From CBDDDW01 sp965226805 (GTDB taxonomy: Bacteria > Chloroflexota > Dehalococcoidia > Lucifugimonadales > JAGWBF01), in the NCBI GenBank assembly GCA_965226805.1, contig CBDDDW010000023.1:62001-126000 (forward strand): DNA of 64,000 bases. The letters run 5' to 3'. Under the pieces are notes generated by a model. That model was not told where the DNA came from and ran no database searches. It saw nothing but the letters and a program-made list of their open reading frames with translations. Shown here one piece after another: positions 33,560-42,745 of the stretch (position 1 is its first letter; each line of letters starts with the position of its first letter). Made by a program: the position numbers and the translations under genes.

Positions 33560-34990
33560 ATGCTGGACCTGATGCTGCGAGGCGGACACGTGGTAACTCC
33601 CCAGAGAGTGGCAGAGCTGGACGTCGCTATTCAGGGCGAGCATATTGTAGCTGTGACCGAACCGGGCGTCCTGGGTGCGGAGGCAGCCAGGACGATAGAT
33701 GCCTCGGGACAAGTCGTCGTCCCGGGAGGCATAGAGCCCCACGCTCATGTGGCCACACCGGTTCCTCAGCTATGGACGGGGCGACCGGGAGTGGAAACCC
33801 AGTCTCCAGAAGCGGCCAGCCGCGCCGCGGCCTTTGGCGGGACTACAACGCTCATAGATTTTGCGCGGCCGCTAGACGGCGCCACTCCCCTCGAGGCGGT
33901 GGAGCAAAGAGTCCAGCGTTTCGCAGGCCACTGCTACATAGACTTCGCCTTTCACTGCGTCTTCAACGGCGTGAGTCCGCCGGAGCACATTGCCCAGATA
34001 AGGGAGCTCATCTCTTCCGGGGTGCCTTCCATGAAGGTGTGGACCATCACCCGCCCAGGTGAACCGCCCAATCCGGCAACCGATGACGGCCACATGTGGG
34101 CAGTCATGGACCAGGTGGCCCAGCATAACGGAATTATAGCCGTACACGGGGAAGACGAGGAGATCGTCGACTTCATGAGCGAGGACCTGAAGCGAAAGGG
34201 CGAGGACCAGGCATACAACGTTCACCTGGCCCACAACAACCTTTCCGAGGACATCTCCTTCCACAAGACTGTTCGCTTGGCCCAGCGGACCGGCGCCGCG
34301 GTCTACTTCGTCCATGTCACCGCGAGGGAAGGAGTTGACGCCATCGTTAACGGTCGTGCCCAGAGATTGCCTATCTACGGTGAGGTATTGCACAACGCCC
34401 TCTGCTTTACATCCGAGGACTACATGAGTCCCGAAGGAAGTGCGTACCATACCTACCCGAGTCTCAAGTTCTCCGAAGACAAGGAAGCTCTGTGGGAGGG
34501 GTTCACCGGCGGGGCTATATCCACCCTTGCCACGGACGAGTACACCACGTATAAAGCTCACAAGCTCGCTGGGAAGACAATAGACAATGTGCATGGCGGA
34601 CACAACGGCATCGAGACCCGGCTTATGATCGCGTACTCTGAGGGCGTGGCTAAGGGACGGATCTCACTACAGCGATTCGTCGAACTGACCTCCACCAACG
34701 CGGCCAAAATTCTCGGCATGTACCCACGGAAAGGCGCCATCTCCGTGGGCAGCGACGCCGATATCGCCATTATCGATCCGAACGCGCACAAGACCATCGC
34801 CCTGTCGGACCTGCACGCGGACTCTGACTACAGTATCTGGGAGGGATGGGAAGTCAGCGGATGGCCCGTCACCACCATCCTGCGGGGCTCTGTCATCGTG
34901 GAGAAGGGCAAGCTGCTGGGCAATCCCCAATACGGGCAGTTCCTTAGGCGCAAGATAGCGTCGGATGTGCTGTCCAGGCCAGCCTGCTGA
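33560..34990 (+). CDS. Dihydropyrimidinase/D-hydantoinase
   Basis: 476 aa from ATG at 33560 (GAGG 5-6 nt upstream). A binuclear zinc amidohydrolase that opens cyclic ureides such as hydantoins or dihydropyrimidines. Metal-site residues: HAH in VVPGGIEPHAHV (about residue 60), the carbamylated Lys in GVPSMKVWTI (about 158), His in VHGEDEE and VYFVHVTAREG, and Asp in TLATDEYTTYKAH (about 320). The C-terminus carries the family IIDPNAHKTI and GSVIVEKGKLLG strands. It is the first gene after the truncated tRNA and opens the amide-catabolism segment. Confidence 0.92.
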   Translation: MLDLMLRGGHVVTPQRVAELDVAIQGEHIVAVTEPGVLGAEAARTIDASGQVVVPGGIEPHAHVATPVPQLWTGRPGVETQSPEAASRAAAFGGTTTLIDFARPLDGATPLEAVEQRVQRFAGHCYIDFAFHCVFNGVSPPEHIAQIRELISSGVPSMKVWTITRPGEPPNPATDDGHMWAVMDQVAQHNGIIAVHGEDEEIVDFMSEDLKRKGEDQAYNVHLAHNNLSEDISFHKTVRLAQRTGAAVYFVHVTAREGVDAIVNGRAQRLPIYGEVLHNALCFTSEDYMSPEGSAYHTYPSLKFSEDKEALWEGFTGGAISTLATDEYTTYKAHKLAGKTIDNVHGGHNGIETRLMIAYSEGVAKGRISLQRFVELTSTNAAKILGMYPRKGAISVGSDADIAIIDPNAHKTIALSDLHADSDYSIWEGWEVSGWPVTTILRGSVIVEKGKLLGNPQYGQFLRRKIASDVLSRPAC

Positions 34991-35065
34991 GACCTCGACG
35001 AATCTTCTTCCGTTTCCACGAGAGTCCCTGATAGGATGAGCCACCGAGTAGGAAGGGACTCGGGT

Positions 35066-35410
35066 TCACGGTTTGCCCGGCAGCGGTATCACAAGATATA
35101 CTCGCTCGTCACTACCTACGCCCAGCGACGTGTGTCCGCGGCCCGTGCTATCCTCGGCCACTAACACATCTCCGGCCACCTGATGCTCCTTGCTACCGTC
35201 GGCGGTTTCGTAAACGATCTCTCCAGCCAACTGGACGACGCATAGGCGACTCGGAGCATTGTGAAAGTCAGAATAGGAGCCAGCCGGCTTGCTACTCACC
35301 TTGATTTGGCCATCGCCGACACCCGCTAGCATTTCTGCCAGTTGATCCAGGCCCAGGTTCTCAAAATGGGACTCGCCGTCCTCACCGGAAAATAGTCGTA
35401 CGATCTGCAC
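35066..35410 (-). CDS. Small cupin-fold protein
   Basis: 114 aa, GTG start with AGGAGG 6 nt upstream. Beta-rich; the conserved pattern is FHNAPSRLCVVQLAGEIVYETADGSKEHQVAGDVLVAEDSTGRGHTS (about residues 49-95), like cupins that bind a metal through two or three His. Only one His lies in each motif here (His50, His92), so metal binding is uncertain. No catalytic assignment. It is convergent with the hydantoinase gene. Confidence 0.7.
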   Translation of the reverse strand: MQIVRLFSGEDGESHFENLGLDQLAEMLAGVGDGQIKVSSKPAGSYSDFHNAPSRLCVVQLAGEIVYETADGSKEHQVAGDVLVAEDSTGRGHTSLGVGSDERVYLVIPLPGKP

Positions 35411-35734
35411 AGGTTTCCTCCTTGATGCACAGGGAATTTCGAACGGTGCCGGAACGAGGGCGCCCGCAGGTACAGCCGCCCAGGTACCTGGGCTAAAGAA
35501 TTGAGCGTCAGCGGGCGTTCATCCCGATGATATCACGGCCAGACAAGGGCCACTAACCGAATATGGGGCCGGCCCTTTTGAGAAGCCAGTTGACAGGCAT
35601 CAAAATCAGTATTATCGTAATCTTCTGTAGTGGGCCCCATTTGTTGGTACAACAGGTTCCCAAATGCTACGTGATTAATTGAGGCGATTGGTTTTCGTAA
35701 TTACCGATGGAACATCATGTGAAGGAGGCGTGGA
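35411..35734. other. Intergenic spacer before the DUF1800 gene
   Basis: 324 bp. TTGACA occurs at 35590-35595 followed by TATTAT at 35610-35615, but the 14-nt spacing is short for a standard promoter. TATCGT at 35613 would give 17 nt. Otherwise I see no gene or repeat. Confidence 0.35.
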
Positions 35735-37153
35735 TTGGCCAACGATGAGATTGCTCTGATGGCACATCTTTTGCGCCGAGCCGGGTTCGGGGCTGCTCGC
35801 GATGAGTTGGAAGCGTACGTTGAGAAGGGTTATGAGGCGACGGTGGAAGAGCTCCTATACCCGGAAAACCAGCCCGACATCGAACTGGACCTTATGGAGA
35901 GGTACCTCCCCGAGTACGAAGAGTTGGCAGGTGCGGACTCGAACCAGCAAAATTGGATGTTCCGAATGATCAACACCAGGCGACCGCTTCAGGAGAAGAT
36001 AGCTCTCTTCTGGTCCGGGGTCCTGTGTACAGGGGCATCAAAGGTTGACCACTTCAGGATGTTGACGTTCTATTTGGATTTGTTCCGCCAGCAAGGTCTG
36101 GGTAACTTCAGGGAACTCTTGGTAGAATTGTCCAAGCATCCCGCCATGGTCTTTTACCTGGACAATTGCGAAAACCACAAGGGCTCCATCAATGAGAACT
36201 ACGGTAGGGAACTGCTTGAGCTGTTTTCCCTGGGTGTCGGCATGGACGGCCACCTGAACTACTCGGAGGATGACGTAAAAGCCGCTTCTCTTGCGTTTAC
36301 GGGTTGGAACATTGAGCCGACTTTGCCAGTATTCCCCTTCGGCCGGTTCCTATGGGAATTCCGCTATGACGACACGGACCACGACGACAGTGAGCGGACC
36401 TTCCTGGGCGAAACGGGACGTTGGAACGGTGAGGGCATCATCGACAGCATCGTCCGCCAGCCCGCTACAGCAAGGTTCATCTCGCGCCATCTGTATACCT
36501 TCTTCGTGGCCGACGAGCCTCAGGTACCCGCATGGAAGGATTCCGAGCCCCGGGATGTGGAGGCGATAAGGACGCTGGAGAAGGCGTTCACCGACAACAA
36601 CTACGAAATCAGGGCCGTACTTAGGACTCTGTTCAACTCAGACTTCTTCAAAAACGCCCGATTCGCCAAGATAAAGAGCCCGGTAGAGGTAGTGGTTGGC
36701 ACTATGAGGCTGGTGAGGGACCACACAGAGGTGAGGCCCGGCCTCCACGCCATCGCTATGGAGCCTGGCTACATGGGGCAAGAGCTGCTGAACCCACCCA
36801 CCGTTGAGGGTTGGCACACAGGCAGCGAGTGGATAGACAGCGGGACTCTGGTGGAGCGTGTCAATTTCGTTGCGGACCAAGTGGGAAACCTGGATTTGCC
36901 TGGCGTCAAGCTGATCGTAGACCGGATGACCGTGGGAATCTCTATGATGTCGCCTGAAGAGTTCACGGAAGGTTGCCTTGACCTGATCGGGCCGTTGGAG
37001 GTTACTGATAAGACCCGCGCTTCATTAATCGACTACGCTGGGGGCGCCGGAGAGCTACGTAGGGGCACCGAAGAAGAGCGGATCCGGTTTGCTCAGAAGG
37101 TCGCCGAGATGCTGCAGTTGATAGTGGCTACCGCGGAGTACCAGTACGCGTAA
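35735..37153 (+). CDS. DUF1800-family protein
   Basis: 472 aa from a TTG with AAGGAGG 6 nt upstream. It opens with the family signature LMAHLLRRAGFGA and continues with LQEKIALFWSGVL (usual W-H), LLVELSKHPAMVFYLDNCENHKGSINENYGRELLELFSLG (about residues 128-168) and YSEDDVKAASLAFTGW. The C-terminal YMGQELLNPPTVEGWHTGSEWI block is also conserved. The family has no known activity; it is nearly always paired with a DUF1501 gene, as here (18 bp gap). There is no signal peptide, whereas many relatives carry one. Confidence 0.92.
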   Translation: MANDEIALMAHLLRRAGFGAARDELEAYVEKGYEATVEELLYPENQPDIELDLMERYLPEYEELAGADSNQQNWMFRMINTRRPLQEKIALFWSGVLCTGASKVDHFRMLTFYLDLFRQQGLGNFRELLVELSKHPAMVFYLDNCENHKGSINENYGRELLELFSLGVGMDGHLNYSEDDVKAASLAFTGWNIEPTLPVFPFGRFLWEFRYDDTDHDDSERTFLGETGRWNGEGIIDSIVRQPATARFISRHLYTFFVADEPQVPAWKDSEPRDVEAIRTLEKAFTDNNYEIRAVLRTLFNSDFFKNARFAKIKSPVEVVVGTMRLVRDHTEVRPGLHAIAMEPGYMGQELLNPPTVEGWHTGSEWIDSGTLVERVNFVADQVGNLDLPGVKLIVDRMTVGISMMSPEEFTEGCLDLIGPLEVTDKTRASLIDYAGGAGELRRGTEEERIRFAQKVAEMLQLIVATAEYQYA

Positions 37154-37171
37154 TTGCGAAGGGAGAGTTCG

Positions 37172-38314
37172 TTGATAGCACCGAGTCAGAAGGAGCGCGT
37201 CTTAGTAGTCTTGTCGTTGTCGGGTGGCAACGATTTCCTTAATACCATGATTCCTTTTACGAATCCCCTGTATCACGATTACAGGCCCACCCTCGGGATC
37301 CCTGCCGACCAGGTGCTGCCTTTAAATGACGATCTTGGATGGAATCCCAACGTGCCGGAACTCAAGAGCATTTACGACGAAGGCAAGGTAGCAGCGATAT
37401 TGGGCGTAGGCTACCCCAACCCAAGCCGCTCCCATTTTCGCTCTATGGACATCTGGCACACCTGTGAGCCCGATAAGGTAGGCACCGAGGGCTGGCTGGG
37501 CCGGGCCATTCGCGAGTTGGATCCTCAGACCGAGAACGTGTTGACGGGTGTTAACTTCGGTCGTGGCCTACCGCGGGCCCTGATGACCCCCGGCGTACCC
37601 GTGGCTTCCGTCGGCAACCTAGAGACCTACGGCGTTTTGACCGGGATTGCGGATGAAAACCAACGGGCCCAGGCTTTGGATGTGTTCGCCCGCATGTATT
37701 CTCCCGCGCTGGGAGCGGGCCCGGTTATGGACTATATATGGGAGACCGGGCGCTCTGCTTTGAAGGGCGCTGACATCCTGCAGACGGCCCCTGCCAAGTA
37801 CTCCTCCACGGTGGAATACGGTAACAACGCCATCGCCCGGGGAATGAAAGCGGTAGCTCAGGTGCACCTGGCCGACTTGGGTACGAGAATTCTCTACACC
37901 ACGGCGCCTTCAAACTCCTTTGATACCCACGCATCTCAGGCGGGAAACCATGCCCGGCTGCTGCGAGAGGTGTCGACCTCTGTGGCCGACTTCTTCCAGG
38001 ACATGCGGGACCACAACAGGGGCGAGGAGTTGTTGGTGCTCCTGTTCAGCGAGTTCGGCCGTCGAGCGCGGGACAACGGCGGCGGCACTGACCACGGCAC
38101 CGGCGGAGTCTGTTGGATCATCGGCGACCACGTGAAGGGAGGCCTCTACGGGGAGTATCCGTCCCTGAAACAGGAGGACCTGGAAGACGGCGGAGACCTG
38201 TTACACAACGTTGATTTCCGCAGCGTCTACTCCACAATTCTGGAGCAGTGGCTCGGCCTGGATTCGAAACCTCTAGTAGGTGGGTCCTTCGAACAGCTTG
38301 GTTTTCTGAACTGA
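37172..38314 (+). CDS. DUF1501-family protein
   Basis: 380 aa from a TTG at 37172, chosen for AGGGAGAG just upstream. Alkaline phosphatase-like fold family of unknown role. Seen: VLVVLSLSGGNDFLNTMIPF at the start (usual L-x-GGxDxLN), HFRSMDIWHT (about residues 89-98), NSFDTHASQAGNHARLL (about 250) and EFGRRARDNGGGTDHGTGG (about 296-314), the conserved putative metal-binding segments. The typical Tat signal is missing, so this member looks cytoplasmic. It forms a two-gene unit with the DUF1800 gene. Confidence 0.92.
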   Translation: MIAPSQKERVLVVLSLSGGNDFLNTMIPFTNPLYHDYRPTLGIPADQVLPLNDDLGWNPNVPELKSIYDEGKVAAILGVGYPNPSRSHFRSMDIWHTCEPDKVGTEGWLGRAIRELDPQTENVLTGVNFGRGLPRALMTPGVPVASVGNLETYGVLTGIADENQRAQALDVFARMYSPALGAGPVMDYIWETGRSALKGADILQTAPAKYSSTVEYGNNAIARGMKAVAQVHLADLGTRILYTTAPSNSFDTHASQAGNHARLLREVSTSVADFFQDMRDHNRGEELLVLLFSEFGRRARDNGGGTDHGTGGVCWIIGDHVKGGLYGEYPSLKQEDLEDGGDLLHNVDFRSVYSTILEQWLGLDSKPLVGGSFEQLGFLN

Positions 38315-38409
38315 GCGGTGCGAACGGCACACCAGGACAAGAGCGGATTAGAGGTTTCCTTTGCGAATCACCGATCATTTCCTATCTCAATTAAGAGGCT
38401 TAGGCGACT

Positions 38410-39396
38410 ATGAGTAGTGTATTCTTCGGTATAACGACCCGGGCATTCCACTACAGCCACACGATCGGCAGGATCGAGTTCGGCGGAGCGGGTTTCAGGT
38501 CCGTAATGGACCTGGCTCTGGGCGCTAACGGGGTGAATTACGTGGTCAACCGCTCGTGGGAGTACAGGCCCGACGGTGTGCGAGTCACCATGTTCACCCT
38601 TGAGGAGGAGCTCGTGGGCGAATTCTCCCGTTGTGGCGATCGGGACGGTGAGATGATTTGGCCCTCTTCCATCTCCCTCGACAGTGAGCAGAACGTATAC
38701 GTCTCAGACGACTGGCTCAATCGGATCTCCATATTTGACAAGGACGGGACATTCCTGGACAAGTGGGGAGTGCCGGGGTCCGATGATGGTCAAATCAAGA
38801 AACCCTCTGCCATCAGGTTCGACAAAGATGACAACCTGTACATGGTGGATAGTGGCAACAACCGGGTCCAAAAATTCACCAAGGATGGCAAGTTTCTGGC
38901 TAAGTGGGGCGAAGCAGGTACCGGGCCGGGTCAGTTCAACCTCCCATGGGGTTTGACGATCGACAACAACGGCGATCTGTACGTAGCCGACTGGCGAAAC
39001 GACCGTATACAGAAGTTCAGTCCCGACGGCGGGTTCCTGGCCGAGTTCGGCTCATCCGGGAGCGGACTGGGCCAGTTCAACCGGCCCACTGGGATGGCGG
39101 TTGACAAAGATGGCGATATCTACGTAGCTGACTGGCTAAACAACAGGGTCCAGGTTCTGACCGCCGACGGCAGATACGTTACTACCTTCGAGGGTGACGC
39201 CACGATGTCCAAGTGGGGGCAGGACAAGCTGGACTCAAACGTGGATATGATAAGACAGCGTAAGTTTGTACGGGACTTCACCGCCGAAAGGGTCTTCTGG
39301 CGACCTAAGGGAGTGGCGATAGACGACAAGGGTAGGATCGTAATCATCGACTCCAATAGGGGACGTCTCCAGGTATATCAGAAAGAGGACTACTAG
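38410..39396 (+). CDS. NHL-repeat beta-propeller protein
   Basis: 328 aa. At least five repeats of the type F-x-x-P-x-G-(I/L/M)-A-(I/V)-D-x-x-G-x-(I/L)-Y-V-A-D are visible, for example PSAIRFDKDDNLYMVDSGNNRVQKF, PWGLTIDNNGDLYVADWRNDRIQKF and PTGMAVDKDGDIYVADWLNNRVQVL. The repeats make a closed six-bladed propeller for ligand or protein binding. There is no signal peptide and no fused enzyme domain. It follows the DUF1800/DUF1501 pair by 95 bp on the same strand, so it may be part of the same unit. Confidence 0.88.
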   Translation: MSSVFFGITTRAFHYSHTIGRIEFGGAGFRSVMDLALGANGVNYVVNRSWEYRPDGVRVTMFTLEEELVGEFSRCGDRDGEMIWPSSISLDSEQNVYVSDDWLNRISIFDKDGTFLDKWGVPGSDDGQIKKPSAIRFDKDDNLYMVDSGNNRVQKFTKDGKFLAKWGEAGTGPGQFNLPWGLTIDNNGDLYVADWRNDRIQKFSPDGGFLAEFGSSGSGLGQFNRPTGMAVDKDGDIYVADWLNNRVQVLTADGRYVTTFEGDATMSKWGQDKLDSNVDMIRQRKFVRDFTAERVFWRPKGVAIDDKGRIVIIDSNRGRLQVYQKEDY

Positions 39397-39432
39397 GAGG
39401 GGGTTCCGCTGTGCCCTCCTGTTCCTAACCCG

Positions 39433-40302
39433 TTAACCTATCTGGTCCAGAACGCTTCGGGAAAGCATCATCTTTACGGGGCTGATGGGCCTAAACGTCC
39501 GGCAGACACGTATATCCCCGGCCAGGCTCAGCAAGGCATAGGCATCGTAGGGCTTCATGCCCTTTTCTCGCACAAGAAAGTCCACCATATCACTCACTGC
39601 CTGTCTCATAGCCTGGGTCAGCTCCTCCCCAGAGGAAATCGTAATAAAATGGTCGGACGTCAACGCCCTTGGTCCCCTCAGGTTCCGGTTCTTCTCCACA
39701 GTCACCCGGATGTGCATCTCGCTCTCAGCCTCCGCCCCGGTTCCCGCAACGGCGCCATCGCCCACCACCGCGTGGCAGTCGCCTAGGCACAGCAAAGCCC
39801 CCTCAACAAATACCGGCAGGTAGACAATGGTCCCTTCCACAAGCTCCTTGATGTCCAAGTCGCCGCCACAAGCGCTCGCGTGGGCGGCGCAAGGTTGGAC
39901 GTGCGTGGGGGTAGTGGCTATGATGCCCACAGAGGGCCTAAGGGGAATTTTGATCCCCCCGGGAAAGAGAAGATTATCTCCGTCGATAGGGAGTACTTCG
40001 GCATGGTGCTCAGGAAATTCTTCTCTTAGAAAACCCGGCCCGACCAGGTGTACACCCTCCTTAATCGGTCTGATCCGTATCAAATCTATCTTGAGGGCGT
40101 CTCCCGGCGAAGCTCCTTCCACGTATATGGGCCCAGTGGTCGGTCCCTGGACGGTCCTCGCGTCGATCGACTTGGTGTCTCGGAGACCAAAGAAGGCATC
40201 CATCGCTTCCACCATGATCTCCTCTCCCGAGACAATAGTCACAGCGGGAGTTGCATTTGGGTCCAGACTATATACGTGTTGATCCTTTGTAAGGCGTTTC
40301 AT
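39433..40302 (-). CDS. Acetamidase/formamidase family amidohydrolase
   Basis: 289 aa. It releases ammonia from formamide or acetamide-like substrates. Seen: GPIYVEGASPGDALKIDLIRI (about residues 57-77), the glycine-rich PSVGIIATTP, PCAAHASACGGDLD (usual P-x-x-x-G-G-N-x-D) and LPVFVEGALLCLGDCHAVVGDGAVAGTGAE (about 166-195), the conserved metal/substrate region. It is about the short, bacterial form of the family. It faces the SBP gene divergently across a 394-bp spacer. It fits the amide theme of this segment. Confidence 0.9.
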   Translation of the reverse strand: MKRLTKDQHVYSLDPNATPAVTIVSGEEIMVEAMDAFFGLRDTKSIDARTVQGPTTGPIYVEGASPGDALKIDLIRIRPIKEGVHLVGPGFLREEFPEHHAEVLPIDGDNLLFPGGIKIPLRPSVGIIATTPTHVQPCAAHASACGGDLDIKELVEGTIVYLPVFVEGALLCLGDCHAVVGDGAVAGTGAEAESEMHIRVTVEKNRNLRGPRALTSDHFITISSGEELTQAMRQAVSDMVDFLVREKGMKPYDAYALLSLAGDIRVCRTFRPISPVKMMLSRSVLDQIG

Positions 40303-40587
40303 CGTACTCGTTGTACTCCTTTTTGGATGATAGGCATCCTAAATTCTCCGCCCTGGAAATCACGCGTTCGCAATAGTATTATTCATCCCCTTTGCTGTCA
40401 ACTCAGGTGGAACTTTTCGAAACGGTGCTGCGAGGTCATGATGAGGTTCCCAGCCGTTCCGTCAATCCACGTCGCGGACTCCCGGGGCCTTATCGCTCAG
40501 TGGAGATCCAGTATGAGCTCGTTCAGATAGATCCCATACACTCGAACGAGGTGTGTGAGGTCTGCCGGGCGAGTACAAGACAATGAG

Positions 40588-40616
40588 TTGACAGCATCAG
40601 ATTAATTCTGTTAAAT
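40588..40616 (+). promoter_or_regulatory. Promoter of the ABC importer substrate-binding gene
   Basis: TTGACA (40588-40593) and TTAAAT (40611-40616) are spaced by 17 nt, an unusually good match for this window. It sits in the 394-bp spacer 40303-40696, about 75 nt of leader before the ATG (GGAGG at 40682). Nothing else is recognised in the spacer. Confidence 0.75.
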
Positions 40617-40696
40617 TACAAGCCGTTGTGTGGAGGATGTGAGGGTGAGGCTCTTTGCTCAGTGGACACAGTTTAGTGTAACGGAGGGTTGTTTAG

Positions 40697-42502
40697 ATGT
40701 CACTCAAGCGGATGCTCATTGTCGTTGGACCACTCATATTGCTATTGGTGATAGCGGCGGCGTGTACCGGCGATACTGGACCCCGAGGGCCAGCCGGACC
40801 TGATGGGCCAGCCGGACCTCAAGGGGCAGCCGGACCTCAAGGGGCAGCGGGACCGGAAGGACCCCAAGGGGCCTCGGGAGCAGCTGGGAAGGCGGCGCCC
40901 ACGCCTACTCCAAGGCCAACCGCCACACCTACACAGGTGGCGGCGATGGTGACGCCAGAGGGCACCCTCAATATCGGCATCGCGGAGCTGGGGCCTTACG
41001 AGTCCCACATTAAGCTGGCGACCTATCCTCAGCTCATCCTTGTGATGCTGTCCGCTTACGAAGGGCTTGTCAGGAAAGACGCAATTGGCGATGTCCAGGG
41101 CGTCTTGGCCAGCAAATGGAGCGTCGCCGCCGATAACGTCACGTGGACCTTCGAGCTTCAGGAGGGGGTCCAATTCCAGGGCGGCTACGGGGAGATGACC
41201 TCCGAGGATGTACTCTTCTCCATGGCCGAGGCGGCGCAGAATCCCGTTGGAGGGTTCGCCGGGCGCATAGGGCAGCTGTGGGCGGACGCGTCGGCTGTGG
41301 GCGACCACGCCGTCAAAGTCGTAACCCCTGTTCCTGCCTGGGACATACTGGTGAACCTGCAAAGCCCTCATAATAACGGCACATATATCATCAGCAAGAA
41401 GCATGTGGATGCGGTCGGCGAGGACGAGGCCAACCGCGGAGTTGCCGGGACTGGCCCGTGGGAGTTCGCGGAGGCCCGTACCGGAGAGTTCTGGAAGTTC
41501 AACGCGGTGCAGGACCACTGGCGCCAGACTCCCGCTTTTGCTGAGCTGGTCTTCCATGAGATCCCCGAGGAGTCGACACGGGTGGCCAACTTCGAGACTG
41601 GCAGGCTGGATACCTTTTACATGGATTTCGACTCCCTCCCTGCCGTTGAGAGAGTGCCAGGTGTCAAGTTTATGGTCCAGCCCGGGGCCATCCAGTCACA
41701 CCTGGGCATGTATGGTTCCCACTATAGCAGGATGGACGCAGAATCTTTCGATCCCGATACTCTTCCATATGTCTCTCCCGATTCAGACCCATCCTCTGCG
41801 GCGTGGGAGAAGGCTCGCAAGGTACGCCAAGCCATGGCTATCTCCATAGACCGGGACCTGATCATAAAGGAGGTCTTACGGGGCTTTGGAGAGCCGGCCT
41901 TCCTATGGTACTGGATGGGCCACGAGCGTAGATCCCTCCCCAATTGGCAGTGGGAGTACAACCCTGACAAAGCCAAGCAGCTCCTCTCGGACGCGGGCTA
42001 CCCAAACGGATTCGATTTGACTCTGACTCTCGCCGTTCGCGGTGCACCCGGTGAGTCGGGCGCGTGCGAGGCTATAGCAGACATGTGGCGGCAGTTAGGC
42101 CTAAACGTCACCTACCAAGCTCCACCATTCGGTACCTACTTCCCATCAGTCGTAGCGCGGGAATACAAAGGCGTAGCCTGCCACGCTGTTGGGCCTTTCG
42201 CAGAACCGGTCAACGGCTACTTCGCGATTAACGTCGGCTCGAACGCTGGGAGCGGCGGCGCCGACCACCCTATAATGGACGAGCTGATACTTAGGGGCAA
42301 CGATACTTTTGACATCGAGGAGCGCTGGAAAATCCAGACCGAGGTCGGCAAGTTCATGTTTGATAATGCGCTTGATATTGGGCTCTACAATGTGTCGAAA
42401 ATATGGCCCCTGGGCCCCAAGATCGATGACTGGTCAGACGATCTGGCGACGGGAGACCCCAGGCAGATAAGCGGGCTAGAGCACGTACCTCATCGGAGGT
42501 AG
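40697..42502 (+). CDS. Peptide/nickel-type ABC substrate-binding lipoprotein with collagen-like stalk
   Basis: 601 aa. The signal ends LLLVIAAAC (lipid Cys23). Residues 25-66 are 14 consecutive Gly-X-Y triplets (GDT GPR GPA GPD ...), a collagen-like stalk, then a Thr/Pro linker (about 67-80) and an SBP_bac_5 domain (from GTLNIGIAELGPYES). The domain shows KWSVAADNVTWTFELQEGVQF, VRQAMAISIDRDLI and YNPDKAKQLLSDAGYPNGFDLTL, as in DppA/OppA. Two permease genes follow on the same strand. ATPase genes are absent. Likely substrates are oligopeptides or related amides. The stalk may lift the binding domain from the membrane. Confidence 0.92.
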   Translation: MSLKRMLIVVGPLILLLVIAAACTGDTGPRGPAGPDGPAGPQGAAGPQGAAGPEGPQGASGAAGKAAPTPTPRPTATPTQVAAMVTPEGTLNIGIAELGPYESHIKLATYPQLILVMLSAYEGLVRKDAIGDVQGVLASKWSVAADNVTWTFELQEGVQFQGGYGEMTSEDVLFSMAEAAQNPVGGFAGRIGQLWADASAVGDHAVKVVTPVPAWDILVNLQSPHNNGTYIISKKHVDAVGEDEANRGVAGTGPWEFAEARTGEFWKFNAVQDHWRQTPAFAELVFHEIPEESTRVANFETGRLDTFYMDFDSLPAVERVPGVKFMVQPGAIQSHLGMYGSHYSRMDAESFDPDTLPYVSPDSDPSSAAWEKARKVRQAMAISIDRDLIIKEVLRGFGEPAFLWYWMGHERRSLPNWQWEYNPDKAKQLLSDAGYPNGFDLTLTLAVRGAPGESGACEAIADMWRQLGLNVTYQAPPFGTYFPSVVAREYKGVACHAVGPFAEPVNGYFAINVGSNAGSGGADHPIMDELILRGNDTFDIEERWKIQTEVGKFMFDNALDIGLYNVSKIWPLGPKIDDWSDDLATGDPRQISGLEHVPHRR

Positions 42503-42605
42503 GGGCCTGGAGAGGCCAAAAGAGAGGAGCAGGAAAACTGGTCCAGCTCCAATGGTGGCGGTGAGGTGAGTAGGCGCAGGTTTTAACTCTGCGAGGAGCA
42601 TTGTT

Positions 42606-42661
42606 CGTGGCCAGCCTAGTCGTGGCTCTCAGCGTAGAGAGCCACGACTAGGCTGGCCACG
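42606..42661. repeat. Perfect 25-bp inverted repeat between SBP and permease genes
   Basis: Arms at 42606-42630 and 42637-42661 are exact reverse complements around a 6-nt loop AGCGTA. It lies in the 243-bp gap after the substrate-binding gene stop. In RNA it would be a very stable hairpin, suited to stabilising the upstream message or limiting readthrough into the permeases. No T-run follows, so a simple intrinsic terminator is less likely. Confidence 0.8.
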
Positions 42662-42745
42662 ATGGCTTTTCGCGAAGAAGAGACGCCCGACCCGAGGGGG
42701 GTGGAGCGGTACGGCGGGTTAGTTACATGCTGGTAGCACTGTAAT

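Noticed and set aside
40780..40890. Tandem DNA repeat as a mobile or CRISPR-like array
   Set aside because: The repetition encodes in-frame Gly-X-Y triplets of the lipoprotein; it has no spacers.
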